A stretch of DNA of 64,000 nucleotides from Lotus japonicus (Eukaryota; Streptophyta; Magnoliopsida; Fabales; Fabaceae). Shown piece by piece: positions 43,386-55,428 of the stretch (its first letter is position 1; every line of letters starts with the position of its first letter). The stretch spans positions 56,473,507-56,537,506 of the forward strand of contig NC_080044.1 in assembly GCF_012489685.1 (NCBI RefSeq), written 5' to 3'. The position numbers were made by a program, and so were the translations under genes. The notes under the pieces were generated by a model. That model saw only the letters and a program-made list of their open reading frames with translations, searched no databases and had not been told where the DNA came from.

Positions 43386-46300
43386 AGATCCTATCGTGGA
43401 ACTATCGTGGGCTTGGGAACCTACAGACAATACGGGTTTTAAAAAAACTCATCCCCTCCAAAGATCCCGACGTGGTGTTCCTTATGGAGACTAAGTTGCA
43501 TACATCAGAGGCTCTTCAACATAGAGGTATTTGTGGTTTACCTAATATTTTTCCAGCTCATTGTGCAGGGCGAGGGAAATCTAGAGCAGGAGGCTTATGC
43601 TTTTTGTGGCGCAGTGATATTCAATTGGAAATTATTAATGCATCATTGCATCATATTTTGTGCACTATTTTGCACCCTGATGAGGCAGCCCCTATGACAA
43701 TGGTTGGCCTTTATGGCTATCCGGAGGAAGGTAGGAAAATAGAGACATGGAACCTTATAAAAAAATTTCCCCAGGACCCGAAGGCCTGTGTGATGATCGG
43801 AGACTTTAATGATGTCCTATCCCCCTTTGATAAATTGGGTGGGGACCCTCCCGATTTGGGACATATTGAGTGGGCTAATCAGATGTGTAGAGATCGGGGC
43901 CTATTTGAGGTGGAGTTCTCAGGGAAGCGGTTCACTTGGTCTAATAATCGAACCGCTCTGGAAACTATTGAAGAAAGGACGCATATGTTCAGGTTTGAGG
44001 AGTTATGGCTTCAGGAAGGAGTTGAGTGTGCAGAGGTTGTAACTGAATCATGGTGCAATGGGGGAAGAGATTTTCTTACCAAAATTGCAAACGTGAGTAG
44101 TGCTCTTGATGGTTGGGGCAAATCCAAGTTTGGAGACTTACCCAAGAAAATTGCTGATCAGCAAGCCTTGTTGCAAGACCTTCAGGGAAAAACCCAAACA
44201 GAGCAAGTGAGGTTGGCAACTAGGGAGGCATCAAAAGAGTTAGATAACTTGTTGGAGCAGGAAGAGATCTGGTGGGGTCAGAGATCAAGAGCGACATGGC
44301 TAAAACATGGAGATAAAAACTCAAAAAATTTCCATCAGAAAGCGTCCCAAAGGCGTAAGAGGAATATGATTGAGCAAATCCGAGATGACCGAGGAAGGAA
44401 ATTTGAAGAGGATAAAGACATTTCTAGGGTTCTTATGGACTAATTTACTAACCTTTTTGCCACTTCACATCCTTCGGGGGTGGAGGAGGTAACTTCTTTG
44501 GTTACAGGTCGCATTTCTACAGCTCATCTGACCATCCTCAACGAACCTTTCAGCAAGGAGGAGGTTGAGGAGGCGCTATTCTAGAGGCACCCAACAAAAG
44601 CGCCAGGCATTGATGGTCTTCCTGCATTCTTTTATCAAAATTTTTGGAATGTTATAGGGGAGGAGGTGTCAGAGTTTTGTCTTCAAATTTTGAGTGGTGC
44701 TCTATCACCAGGTATTATTAACCATACTTTGCTGGTTCTTATCCCTAAGATTAAAAAGGCTGAGCAGGTGAATCAATATAGACCTATCAGTTTATGCAAT
44801 GTTATCTTTAAGATTGTCACTAAGATAATTGCATATAGGCTAAAATTGATTTTGCCGGATCTTATTAGTGAAAATCAGAGTGTGTTTGTCCCAGGGCGTT
44901 TAATTACTGATGATGCGTTGATTGCATATGAATGCTTCCACTATATGAAGAAGAAAATTACTGGCCGTAATGGCACTATGGCGCTAAAATTGGACATGTC
45001 CAAAGCATATGACCGTATTGAATGGTCCTTTCTTGAGGCAGTACTAAAAAAGATGGGTTTTCCTGATAGCTAGGTAAGTCTTATTATGTATTGTGTGACA
45101 TCAGTGTGCTTTTCTATTATGTTAAACGGAAACCCTCAGCCTGGTTTTGAGCCACATAGGGGACTTAGACAAGGGGACCCTCTATCTCCTTATTTATTTA
45201 TCCTATGAGGGGAAGTTTTCTCAGCTCTTATTGAAAAATCTATTCTTTCGTCTTACCTTACTGGCCTTAAAATTAGTAGGCATGCTCCTGCCATTTCACA
45301 TTTGCTGTTTGCAGATGACAGTGTCCTGTTTGCTCGAGCAAGGGTTGAGGAGGCCCAGTGCCTGAAAAATATTCTCACCATCCATGAGAGAGCTTCTGGC
45401 CAGATGATTAATCTTGACAAATATATGCTTTCTGTAAGCTGAAACGTACTTGATAATAGTTTTCATGAGCTTAAGCAGCTGTTGAATGTAAAGGCGGTGG
45501 AAAGCTATGACAAGTATTTGGGATTACCGATCATCATTGGTAAGTCTAAATCCCGAATCTTTAGTTTTGTCAAGGATAGAGTTTGGAAAAGCTTAAAGGA
45601 TGGAAAGAGAAATTCTTATCATGAGCAGGGAGGGAAGTTTTAATTACATCTGTAGTGCAAGTGATACCCTCTTATGTTATGTCATGCTTTGTTTTACCTA
45701 ATGGTTTATGTGCAGATATCTCAAAAAAATTCTGGGGCGGAGATCCATCTCCACAAGGTCTACATTGGACAAAGTGGGAGAACCTATGCAAGAGTAAAAC
45801 AAATGGTGGCTTGGGATTTAGAAACTTTAAATCTTTAAACTTGGGTTTGGTGGCAAAAAATTGGTGGCGTATTTACACTAAACCAGAGAGCCTTTTGGTG
45901 CGAATTTTCAAGGCGGTCTATTTTAATAACTGTGATTTAAGGTTGGTTAAAAAAGGTTTTCGCCCTAGCTATGCATGGTCTAGTATCATGAAAACTAGTT
46001 GGATTTTTTAGCGTGGGGGAATGTGGAGGATTAGGGATGGAACCCAAGTCAATTTATGGACTGATAAATGGTTGCCTAGTGGATCTTCTCCTGTCTATAG
46101 GAAAGACCTTGCTGCAAAACTAGCACTATCAAAGGTGGCCAATTTAATTAACCACGAGCAATATAGCTGGAAGAGGGACTTGATAGAACATGTTTTCAGT
46201 CCAAGCACAGCTGAGGAAATTCTTTCAATCCCTTTGAGCATAAATGGTGGCCGGGATGTGCTGTTTTGGCCCACAGATTCAAGAGGTCAGTACACTTCTA

Positions 46301-46408
46301 AGGCAGGTTACAACTTCCTAATGCACCAAGCGTCCCGTGAAGCTCCTTCATCATCCTCATTTGTTTTGTTCACGACGGGGTTCTGGAAAGGATTTTGGGC
46401 ATCCACGG
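43382..46408 (+). pseudogene. LINE ORF2, first block: endonuclease and reverse transcriptase
   Basis: It begins MKILSWNYRGLGN, the start of the apurinic-type endonuclease domain (METKL, GDFND, GKRFTWSNNR follow), and is open to 44443. Reverse transcriptase motifs are [50 protein letters not shown] and LLFADDSVLF, so the FADD active site is still present. Breaks: stops at 44441, 44582, 45071, 45206, near 45440 and at 46009, plus a frameshift near 45640. Several stops fit C-to-T or G-to-A change of an expected Trp, Gln or Arg codon. The block ends at WKGFWAS, where an LTR element is inserted. Confidence 0.9.
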
Positions 46409-46789
46409 TGATGACCCTAGTTTAGTAGTGTTTTTAGGGTCATTTCTTAGTTTGTTTTGAGTCTTTTTGTTGAGTCTCATGTAGTGTTTCATGCATTCTC
46501 ATGCATTTTTATCTTTATTTGTGTTTTTACTTTGTTTTGGTAATTTCATAGTTTTATAGGGACCTTTCATGCATTTTAAGTAAGTTTAAGACTTGCATAT
46601 CTTTTCTACTTGAATTGAGGGTCTTTTGTGCTAATAAACTCTTGGAAATCCTAGATATTTTCCTTTCTTTGTTTCCAAGCAGCTAGGTCTGAAAACTAAT
46701 GAAGAAAGAAGGTCAAAAGGCTTGGAAAATTGAAGGGAGGCTTAAAGGGGAGTTAAGAAGAAGGTCAAGAGGCTTTCTAGCATGTAGAG

Positions 46790-46975
46790 AGCGCTCAGGC
46801 TCTCGTGTTGAGCGCCTGAGCGCCAATTGGATCGATGTTTACAAGATGCTAGAAAGGAATTGGCGCCTGAGCGCTCCTGATTGAGCGCCTGAGCGCCAAT
46901 TACTTCCAGAGAGCATGTTTTCAGCTTGGAATTGGCGCTCAGGCGTGCTTAATTGGCGCCTGAGCGCCTAGACTC
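46790..46975. repeat. Cluster of GCGCCTGAGCGC inverted repeats
   Basis: GAGCGCCTGAGCGCC or its reverse complement occurs about six times in 185 bases (near 46795, 46816, 46862, 46883, 46930 and 46953), often next to AATTGG. Copies in both orientations allow several alternative hairpins in the LTR. Confidence 0.75.
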
Positions 46976-46990
46976 GACCTGTTTGCCTAT

Positions 46991-47270
46991 TGTTCTGGGA
47001 ATGAACATTGAAGAGAGGTATAGTACCTAAGGGTAGAGAGATTGTGCTAGAGAGTGAGAGAATGAGAGAGAGAATGCTGAATTTCATGTGTAATTTCATC
47101 AATGAGCCAAAAGTCCCCTCCAATTGATAACTACCTCCTATTTATAGAGCTTGGGTACCACCTATTGGGCCAATTGGGCCTCCGAGATCAAGGCCCGATT
47201 TAAGGCCAGGACCCCGCCTCTGGGCGGGCTACATGCGGGGCGTTGCCCCTCTAGGGGCTCGCCCAGTCCA
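46991..47270 (-). repeat. 3' LTR of the Tat element (280 bp)
   Basis: TGTTCTGGGAATG...GCCCAGTCCA as read on the plus strand. A minus-strand TATA motif (CTATAAATA) is at 47139-47147. It looks identical to the copy at 55429. Confidence 0.92.
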
Positions 47271-48105
47271 CTAGTCCACAAGACACCGAGCTCGAAGTAT
47301 GAGAGCTAAGTGTGTCTTTTAAATGCCTTTACACGTGTCCTATTGTACACTGGAATCTAAGCTGTCAACATGACTTGAGAAAAGCGTGGTAAACTACGTC
47401 GCCAACATGGCGTGAGCAAAAGGAAATTAACATCTTTGGCCACCTAGTCCACTGACTTGGCGAGCAACCCGAGCTGGCAAGTCCACAAGTCCACAAGTCC
47501 ACGAGCGGCGAGAGCGATCGCTCCACGCCGGCGATTTACTGGAACAGGTACGTGATCATTCGCCGGCGGGCATCGTTCTGAAGCGACTAGACTGTTGCTG
47601 GCGTCACCTGCCAGGCGATGGCGTTCGGCTTCTTCAGTGGCAAGGCCTTTCACGCTTTCTCTTATTTCAAAATCCTTTCAAATCTCTAACTGCCCCACGT
47701 GATGCGTCAGTTACCTCAGTCTCCCTCTTTCTCCGGAATCGTCACTTCACTTTTCGTAACCATCCCATCATGCGCATTAACTCCCCCTTGCACGCAACCC
47801 ACTTCCCCAAAAAACCATCATGACTTCCAACCTTCCTCACGCGCCCACCACGCGTCACTCTTCCAATCTTCCACCTTTTCCTATAAAAACCCTTCTTCCC
47901 TACAATCACCCCTTTCCGAAACCTCTCTTTACCTCCCTAATCGCTTACCAGACTCCCTCTGCCCACTTCCGTTCTGGAGCCGTTGCTTATCACCCTTTCC
48001 GCTACCCACTCTTCACTTCTTACTCCGGTGAGTCCTACTGTCCTGTTCTCTGCATCATTTACATACTCATCTTTTCCTTTCTTTTACTTTTGCTGACTTC
48101 TAAAA
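47271..48105 (+). promoter_or_regulatory. Upstream region and TATA box of the antisense gene
   Basis: No gene fits here. TATAAAA at 47882-47888, in a CT-rich context, lies 218-224 bases before the ATG at 48106 and is followed by a pyrimidine-rich leader, as in ordinary plant promoters. The short direct repeat AAGTCCAC occurs at about 47479-47500. Small reading frames in the leader look incidental. Confidence 0.5.
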
Positions 48106-50750
48106 ATGGCTTCAAACCCTACCTCCCCTAATCACTCCTCTTCCTCCTCCGAGAGCGACCCTGATTCCACCGCTGCCGGTGGTCTTCATTTAGAGGCTTC
48201 AGAGATCCCTGCTTACCGGCTAAAAACCTACGCCACTCTGCCCCTTCCAGTCCAAGTAGCCCCCAAACACGAGGCTATAGACCAACCCTCCATCTTCCAA
48301 GATAGCGACCTCATTGTGCAATTCGTGAGTTCCCTGGGTGGCTTGTCCCATGACGATGAGTTTAACGCCAAACTCAGGGTCTGGATTTGCAGTCCCGGGG
48401 ATCGCCCCTGGCTCCATAAGCCAAACGGCGACGTAAAAAGATCCCACTTTTTCTTCGCCTACGAATACATGTTCAGCGAGCTTGGAATCAGGCTTCCTTT
48501 CTCGCCCTTCGTCCAAGCCGTCCTTCGTGACATCAACGCGGCTCCCTGTCAACTCCACCCCAACGCCTGGGCCTTCATTCGGTGCTTTGAAATCTTATGC
48601 GCCGCGGTTGGCATCGCTCCATCTCCTACCAGTTTCTTTTACCTTTACGATGTCGATCCCAAATCCATCAAAAACAAAGGATGGATTTCCCTAAAGGCCC
48701 GGGCCGGCCGGAAGTGCCTGAATCCTCACAAGAGTAACGCGAAGTCCTCTTTCGCACGGAAGTATTTTCGTGTGGCGGTGCACCCCGCCTACCCAGAGGC
48801 ATTTACCCTTAGGGACGGGACCGCCCTGTTCCCTCTTTACTGGACGGAGAAACCCAACGGGATCACCGACCCTTCAGAGGAATCTTTGTCTGTCAATGAC
48901 AAAGCCTTCCTGAATCTTCTCGCCCCGCTTCCCATCCTTGACTGCTCAACAGTCCTTGAGGGCGCTGGCTCCTCAAGGACCCCCAAATACTTAGGTCGCC
49001 CATGGCTTACCCCTATTATCGACATTTTTCCTTCTCGCCTCTTATGTTGTTACTGATGTTTTTCTTTGTTGCAGAAGTTATGAACTTCACAAACGCCGAG
49101 CTCCTGAAGGCTCGCGAGAGGAGAATGGCCCGCTTTTCCCCAAAGTTCAACACTGAAGGCGATGGGAAAAAACGGGGCGGTGCCGAGAACCATACTGAGG
49201 GCGCCAAAGCTCCCAAGAGGAGGAAATTGGTCAAAGCCTCCTCCGGCGCCGGCACCTCCAACCCTGGCGCTCAGACCTCCACTGCTGCCGCGCCTAAAGG
49301 TAAAAATGTCGCGGAAGCCTCCTTCGCCGCCGAGACAACCACCGTCCCGGCTCCTACTTCCGCCACTAATGCCGCCAAGTCCACTGCTGGCGCCGAGTCC
49401 ACTGTTGGCGCCGCAATCGCCTCCTCCGTTGCCATAGCCACCTCCACTGACACAAACACCATCATTTCCCAATCTCCGGCTGTTGAGAAACCCGCTGCCA
49501 CCAATGCTGCTGCGTCCTCCGATTTTCCCGCCGGGGAGAGAGAAAAAGAAAATGAAATCCCAAAATCTCCCACCCGCCAGGACGCATCTCCTGCCCGCCA
49601 GGACGCATCTCCTGCCCGCCAGGACGCACCTCCTAGCCCACTCCCAACAAACGATGGGGGCCCCATGCCTTCTCCGCCTCATCAAGAGGAAAGATCCTGC
49701 CCCGGCGCCACCATTACCTCTGAGGCAGCCCAGATTGAGCAAGCTCCTGCCCCCGAGGTCGGCTCTTCAAGCTATTACAGTATGCTCCCCAACGCCGTCG
49801 AACCCTCAGAATTCCTGCTCACTGGCCTCAACCGCGATGCCATAGAAAAAGAAGTGCTGAGCCGAGGCCTCACCGAGACTAAAGAGGAAACCCTTGCCTG
49901 CCTTTTACGTGCGGGGTGCATTTTTGCTCACGCGTTTGATAAGTTCAACGCCGCCACCGTTGAAGCTGAGCGGTTGAAAACCGAGAGTTTTAAGCATCAA
50001 GAAGCCGCCGCTGCTTGGGAAAAGCGTTTCGACAAACTGGCGACGCAAGCAGGAAAAGACAAAGTCTATGCCGACAAGATGATTGGCACGGCGGGAATTA
50101 AAATCGGCGAACTGGAGGATCAGCTGGCGCTGATGAAGGAAGAAGCGGATGACCTTGACGCAAGTCTTCAAGCTTGCAAGAAGGAAAAAGAGCAAGCTGA
50201 GAAAGACCTGATCGCCAGAGGCGAGGTGTTGGTTGCGAAGGAGTCCGAGCTCGCCACATTGCGCGCTGAGCTGGAATCAGTGAAGAAGGCGTTGGCGGAG
50301 CAAGAGAAAAAGTCTGCAGAGTCCTTGGCCTTGGCGAAGTCTGACATGGAGGCGGTGATGCAGGCTACGTCCGAGGAGATCAAGAAGGCGACCGAAACTC
50401 ATGCCGAGGCCCTCGCCGCGAAAGATGCTGAAATTGCCTCCCAACTGGCAAAGATCAAAGGGCTAGAGGACGAGCTGGCGACGGAGAAAGCCAAAGCCAC
50501 TGAGGCGAGGGAACAAGCTGCTGACATTGCCCTTGACAATCGTGAGCGCGGCTTCTACCTTGCTAAAGATCAGGCCCAGCATTTGTACCCGAACCTTGAT
50601 TTCAGCGCCACGGGAGTGATGAAAGAGATAACCGCTGAGGGACTAGTTGGCCCTGACGACCCTCCCTTGATCGACCAACACCTCTGGACGGCGACTGAAG
50701 AAGAAGAAGAAGAGGAAGAAGAAGAAACAGGAGAAAAGGATAAACAATGA
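48106..50750 (+). CDS. Antisense gene of the Tat element: PF04195-like (plant gypsy-type transposon) protein with coiled coil
   Basis: Two exons, 48106-48994 and 49075-50750, joined across an 80-bp intron (ttag|gtcgcc ... ttgcag|aagtta) give one frame of about 854 residues. The splice completes a Glu codon and continues EVMNFTNAELLKARERR. The first 270 residues resemble the putative gypsy-type transposon domain (FVSSLGGLSHDDEF, FFFAYEYMFSELGIRLPFSPF, PNAWAFIRCFEILC, GWISLKARAG, FPLYWTEKPNG). Then come a low-complexity Ala/Ser/Thr/Pro region with three copies of PARQDAS, and a long coiled coil from about residue 620 of the spliced product, ending in a Glu run. This gene type is known on the opposite strand in Tat-lineage elements; its role is not known. 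I see no stop or frameshift, in contrast to the broken pol of the same element. Confidence 0.82.
48995..49074 (+). other. Intron of the antisense gene (80 bp)
   Basis: GT at 48995 and AG at 49073-49074 with a T-rich 3' part (TTTTTCTTTGTTGCAG). Without splicing the first exon frame would stop at 49056. With it the two long frames join in phase. Confidence 0.8.
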
Positions 50751-51556
50751 ACAATGTAATTTTAATGTCACTTAGCCTTTTCCTGTCTTTTTGTCATGCA
50801 CTTTTCCGCCATTTATATATATATATATATAAGCAACCCTTCGCCATACTTTTCATATCGCCGTCGGATATTTTGTAAATCATGTTGGAATGCTTTCGCC
50901 GCATACCTTCCGCCTTATATCTCGCGCTATTTTTTCACGCGTCGTATGATTGAATTACGCCTAACGATTCTGTGCGTTAATTTTAACTAGGACTTGTTGC
51001 TTGACATTTCCCCGCCAAGACTTTATCATTTTCCACAAAGGGACAAATGGCCTCCATTCTCGAGGGCTTTGCCCGCTCGGGGCTTACAATGCTTGGGTCC
51101 CAATGGCCATTTGGGGGTCCCAAGACTTTTGCCTAGTTAACGGAGCTCGTCGTATTCTGGCGAGACTTACCCAGCACATCGTTTACGGGACCGGCGATCA
51201 CGTCAGACTTTCCGGGGGGTGATTCCCAGGCGTCAAAGGCCATTTGTGGAATCGCCGCCGCCTTCAGGGTTCCAGCAAGCCCCTTTGGGGATCAAGCTTG
51301 TCCCACTTAGTGATCGCCGTAATTCTTTATGTCGATCGGCAATTCCGATCGTCAGGGGAATCCCTGGAATTTTTGTACACGAATTTCGTGAATTTTCGTT
51401 TTATTTTATTGATGGAGCGCCTCATTAAAAAACTCCTTCCGGAGAAAAAGAGCGCGCTTTGTTACTGCAATACATTGGAGAATTTAAAAGCACTTCAGAA
51501 AATTTCAAAGATATCTGGCCCCAGCGACTCCGCCTTGTTCACTTTCTCGCCGGCGA
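50751..51556. other. Region between the convergent antisense gene and pol
   Basis: It holds a (TA)n run at about 50815-50832, then GC-richer sequence with repeated GATCGCC and GGGGATC-like motifs. No convincing gene. It probably contains the 3' ends of both transcripts, which run towards each other. Confidence 0.5.
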
Positions 51557-52345
51557 TCAACTATAATAGTAGCGCAAGTTCAAACCATTGAACGACCGAG
51601 GTAACCGCCTTCCGTCAAGCTCTTCCAAGTGATAGGCCCCATTACCAAGAACTTTAACAATGCGGTAAGGCCCTTCCCAGTTAGGAGTAAGCTTGTTCCC
51701 CGGGGCTCCCGATCGCCACTTGAGGACCAGGTCGCCGACCTGCATATCTCGGACGCGAACCCTGCTGTTGAACTTTGCCGCCACGCGCTGCTTCATCGCT
51801 GTTTCCCGAATGTGCGCCTCGTCGCGCGTTTCCGACAAAAGGTCCAGCTCCATCGCCATGTTGGCCTGATTTTCCCCTTCAAAACCTGGTTGAGTCCGCC
51901 ATGTAAAGTTGTCAATCTCCACCGGCAACATGGCATCTACCCCATAGGTCATTCTAAAGGGAGTTTCCCTTGTAGTAGATTGCTCAGTGGTGTTGTACGA
52001 CCACAGAACCGCCGGAAGTTCATCCAACCAAGCTCCCTTAGCCTCCGCAAGCCGTCGTCTTAGTCCTCGTAGGATTACCCTGTTTGCAGATTCCACCTGC
52101 CCGTTCGTCTGCGGATGCTCAACAGAGGCGAACCTCATCTGTATGCCCATTTCCCTGCAAAACTCCCTTGTTTGGCTGCTTGAAAACTGGGTCCCGTTGT
52201 CAGACACGATCGCCCTTGGGATCCCGAACCTGCAAACAATACGCTTCCAGTAGAAATTGACTATCTTTGCAGAAGTAATCCACTTAGTGAAGTAGTCCAC
52301 CGCCACTAATATAAACTTCATTTGTGCTCTGGCGGTCGGAAAAGG
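51557..52345 (-). pseudogene. Tat pol, integrase core
   Basis: The frame continues in phase from the 52346 stop and reads MKFILVAVDYFTKW, IVSDNGTQF, HPQTNGQVESANR and GPYRIVKVLGNG, so the D, D and E of the integrase core and the GPY region are present. Several residues seem to be missing between the first Asp region and FYWKRIVCRFGIP. It is separated from the upstream pol frame only by the TGA at 52346-52348. Confidence 0.85.
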
Positions 52346-53422
52346 TCATACTAAGTCCACACCCCACATGGCGAAAGGCCATGGGGCGCTCATTGTTGCC
52401 AACTCTTTTGGCGGAGCTTTAGACAAATCCGCGAACACTTGACATTTCTTGCACTGCTTCACGAAATCCATACAATCTTTCCTGAGGGTGGGCCAGTAAA
52501 AACCCGCCCTCAACACCTTGCAAGCCAAAGACCTTCCCCCGATGTGGCTCGCGCACACTCCTTCATGTACCTCAGACATTACCGCCTCGTACTTCTCTGG
52601 CGGTACGCATTTCAACAACGGCACTGTAAAACCACGGCGATACAAGTGTCCGTCAATGAGAGTATAGTGGCTCGCCTCCCGCCGTTGTTCTTTCGTGCAT
52701 TGCTCCACTTCTGCCGGGTCCCCCGCCAAGATAGATATTATGGGACCCATCCATGTCCCCCCTCTGTTCACGCAAGCCATGAGCTCGCCTTCGATGCTTG
52801 GGTACGCCAGCGTTTCCTGAATCACACTTTTGTTATTGCCGGGCTTCCGCGTGCTCGCCAATTTGGCCAGCGCGTCCGCCCGCTGATTTTCTGCCCGAGG
52901 AACGTACTCTACTACGACCTCTTGAAAAAGTGTCATCAAATACCGTACCCGCTCAAGGTACTTGATCAGATTGGGATCTTTGACCTGGAAAGTTCCCTTC
53001 ACTTGATTCTCCACCAATTGTGAGTCCGTCCTTATCAACAAACTCCTGATCTTCACTTCCCGCGCCAACTTCAATCCTGCGATGAGAGCTTCATATTCTG
53101 CCTGGTTGTTCGTTGCTTTGAACTCGAATTTCAGCGATTGCTCCAACACTAGTTCCCCTGGCCCTTCTAACGTTACTCCCGCTCCACTGCCACTACTGTT
53201 GGAGGATCCATCCACGAAGAGAGTCCACTGAGTATTCACTCTTTCGAACCTATCTGGAGTCAACTCAACCACAAAGTCAGCTAATGACTGCGCACCAACC
53301 GTGCCCCGCTTGTCATATTGCAAACCATACTCTGACAATTCAACCGACCAGGCGACCAATCTACCCGATAAATCCGGTTTTTGTAATACTTGTCTCAAGG
53401 GCAAATCCGTCCGCACCTTCAC
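52346..53422 (-). pseudogene. Tat pol, second RNase H and integrase zinc finger
   Basis: It reads WTLFVDGSSNSSGSGAG, ATNNQAEYEALIAGL and IRTDSQLV, then ADALAKLAS, which is the second (archaeal-type) RNase H found in the Tat lineage. The integrase finger HEGVCASHIGG with CKKCQ follows. It stops at GVDLV with TGA where the family usually has Gly (GGA), a one-base change. Confidence 0.85.
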
Positions 53423-55427
53423 GGGGAAACTGAAAATAAGGTCTCAACCGCCGGGCGGTGATGAGGACCGCCAGCGCCGCCTTCTCAATTTTTTGATATC
53501 TGACCACTGCGCCCTGGAGTGTGTGACTAACAAAATAAACAATTCGATGCTCGCCATCTAACTCCTGCAACATCACAGAACTCAGAGCACTATCGCTCAC
53601 AGCAAAATACAAATGCAGCGGGTGTCCCTGTATTGGTTTCGACAAGATTGGCGGCGACGATAGGAGTTCCTTGAGGCGAACAAAAGCTTCCTCACACTCC
53701 GCTGTCCACTCAAATGCGACATTCTTGCGGAGACACTTGAAAAAAGGGAAAGATCTGTCGCCAGACTTGGGAAGAAACCGAGATAATGCTGCTATTCGCC
53801 CTGTTAGACGTTGGACCTCTTTCACATTAGAAGGGCTTTTCATCTGCTGAATCGCCTTGCATTTATCTGGGTTTATCTCTATTCCTCTGGATGTGATCAT
53901 GAACCCCAAAAACTTGCCACCCTGAACACCGAAAGAGCATTTCTCCGGGTTGAGGCGCATATTGTGCTTCCTTATCTCGCCAAATGCTTCCTCCAGATCT
54001 TGATGATGGTCCAAACCACGTACTAATTTAACAATCATATCATCAACGTAAACCTCCATGTTTCTTCCCACCTGTCCAGCAAAAACCCTATCCATCAATC
54101 TTTGGTAAGTTGCCCCAGCGTTCTTTAGTCCAAACGGCATGGTGCGATAGCAATAATTGACTCTGGCGGTCATGAAAGCCGTTTTGTCTTCGTCTGCCGG
54201 GTGCATGCGGATTTGATGATAGCCAGAATAAGCATCCATCAAGCTAAGCAGTTCGTTGCCCGAGGCACCATCAACAAGGCTATCGATGCTGGGAAGGGGA
54301 TACGAGTCTTTTGGACATGCGTTGTTTAAATCTGTGTAATCTACACACATTCGCCATTTCCCGTTCGCCTTCTTCACCATTACGACGTTCGCCAGCCACG
54401 TCGGATACTTCACTTCCCTGATGAACTCTGCCGTCAGCAACTTGTCGACTTCCTGTTGCACCGCCTTCCCCTTGTCGCCACCCAAACGCCGCCTGAGTTG
54501 TGAAACTGGCTTGACGCTTGGATTCAATGCTAATCGATGGCAGATGAAGTTTGGATCAATTCCAGGCATGTCTTTGCAGCTCCAAGCAAACAAGTCTAAA
54601 TTCTCCCCAAGCAGTTTTGCCAGGCGCGTCTCCTGCTCTTCCGTCAGTCTGGTCCCGATCTTCAAAGTGCGATCGCCAAACTTTAGTGCCTTCGTTTCCT
54701 CAATTGGCGTGGGCCTATTTACTCGCCCTTCGCCCCGGGGGTCGAGATTTTCATCCGAAGCTTCTATTTCATAACATCTATGACCGACCAACGCACTCTT
54801 CTTGCCGTACAAGTTAAGGCAATTATTGTAACACTCCCTCGCCATCTTCTGGTCCACCTTCAGCTTTCCCACCTTTCCACTGCTTAGCGGATACTTGACC
54901 GCCAAGTGTGCTGTTGAAATTACAGCACAAAGGCGATTCAATGTATTTCGCCCAATGATGATATTGTAAGATGCCACCACCTGGAGAACCAGATACCTTA
55001 CCTTCAAAACCCTCGCACACTCATCTTCCCCAAATATTGTGTCTAGATCAATGTATCCCCGCACCATTACTTGCTCCCCCGCGAAACCTACCAAGGTTCC
55101 CGCATATGGGGTCAGATCATTGTCAGTTAGTCCCAACTTGTCAAATGCATCACCATAGATAATATCAGCCGAACTACCCTGATCCAGGAGTACCCTTCTA
55201 ACGTTGAAACTGTTCATCCTTAACTGCACCACGATCGGGTCGTCCTTATGAGGCTTTATCCCCTCAAAGTCTCCCATCGAGATTGTTATGTCAGGGTGTA
55301 CGAATCCAAAAGCGACCTCATGGACGGAGTTAACGGCACGAACATGGCGTTTCCGCGCCGCACGAGTGTCGCCACCGCCGCCAAATCCTCCGGCGATGGT
55401 GTTTATGGTCCCCACAGACGGCGCCAA
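53361..55427 (-). pseudogene. Tat pol, protease, reverse transcriptase and first RNase H
   Basis: The open frame starts inside the primer site without an ATG. It shows the gag-protease border (TIAGGFGGGG, ARKRHVRAV), protease LDQGSSADII, reverse transcriptase with VDYTDLNNACPKDSYPLP and YVDDMIV, and RNase H (FAVSDSALSSVML). It leaves the pol frame at the run GGGG at 53423-53426, consistent with one extra base; the pol reading continues in the overlapping frame that begins at 53422. With no start codon and no gag, the copy cannot make the normal polyprotein. Confidence 0.88.
55409..55426 (-). other. Primer-binding site of the Tat element
   Basis: TGGCGCCGTCTGTGGGGA on the minus strand, two bases from the 5' LTR. 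It partly matches the tRNA-Asp complement used by Tat and Athila elements (TGGCGCCG plus a G-rich end). Confidence 0.75.
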
Positions 55428-55428
55428 A

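Noticed and set aside
46991..47270. Reading the Tat element on the plus strand with this LTR as 5' LTR
   Set aside because: No primer site follows it. A good one lies next to the right LTR on the minus strand, in agreement with the strand of pol.
47699..48131. Two overlapping plus-strand frames (110 and 103 codons) before the antisense gene
   Set aside because: They lie in the CT-rich leader around the TATA box and give Ser/Pro/Thr-rich sequence typical of pyrimidine-rich DNA.
49050..49742. Long open frame on the minus strand (230 codons)
   Set aside because: It is the opposite-strand shadow of the Ala/Ser/Pro-rich part of the antisense gene, rich in Gly and Val with no domain.
52439..53023. 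Plus-strand open frame of 194 codons
   Set aside because: Shadow of the Tat pol RNase H and integrase region on the minus strand, which has clear motifs.
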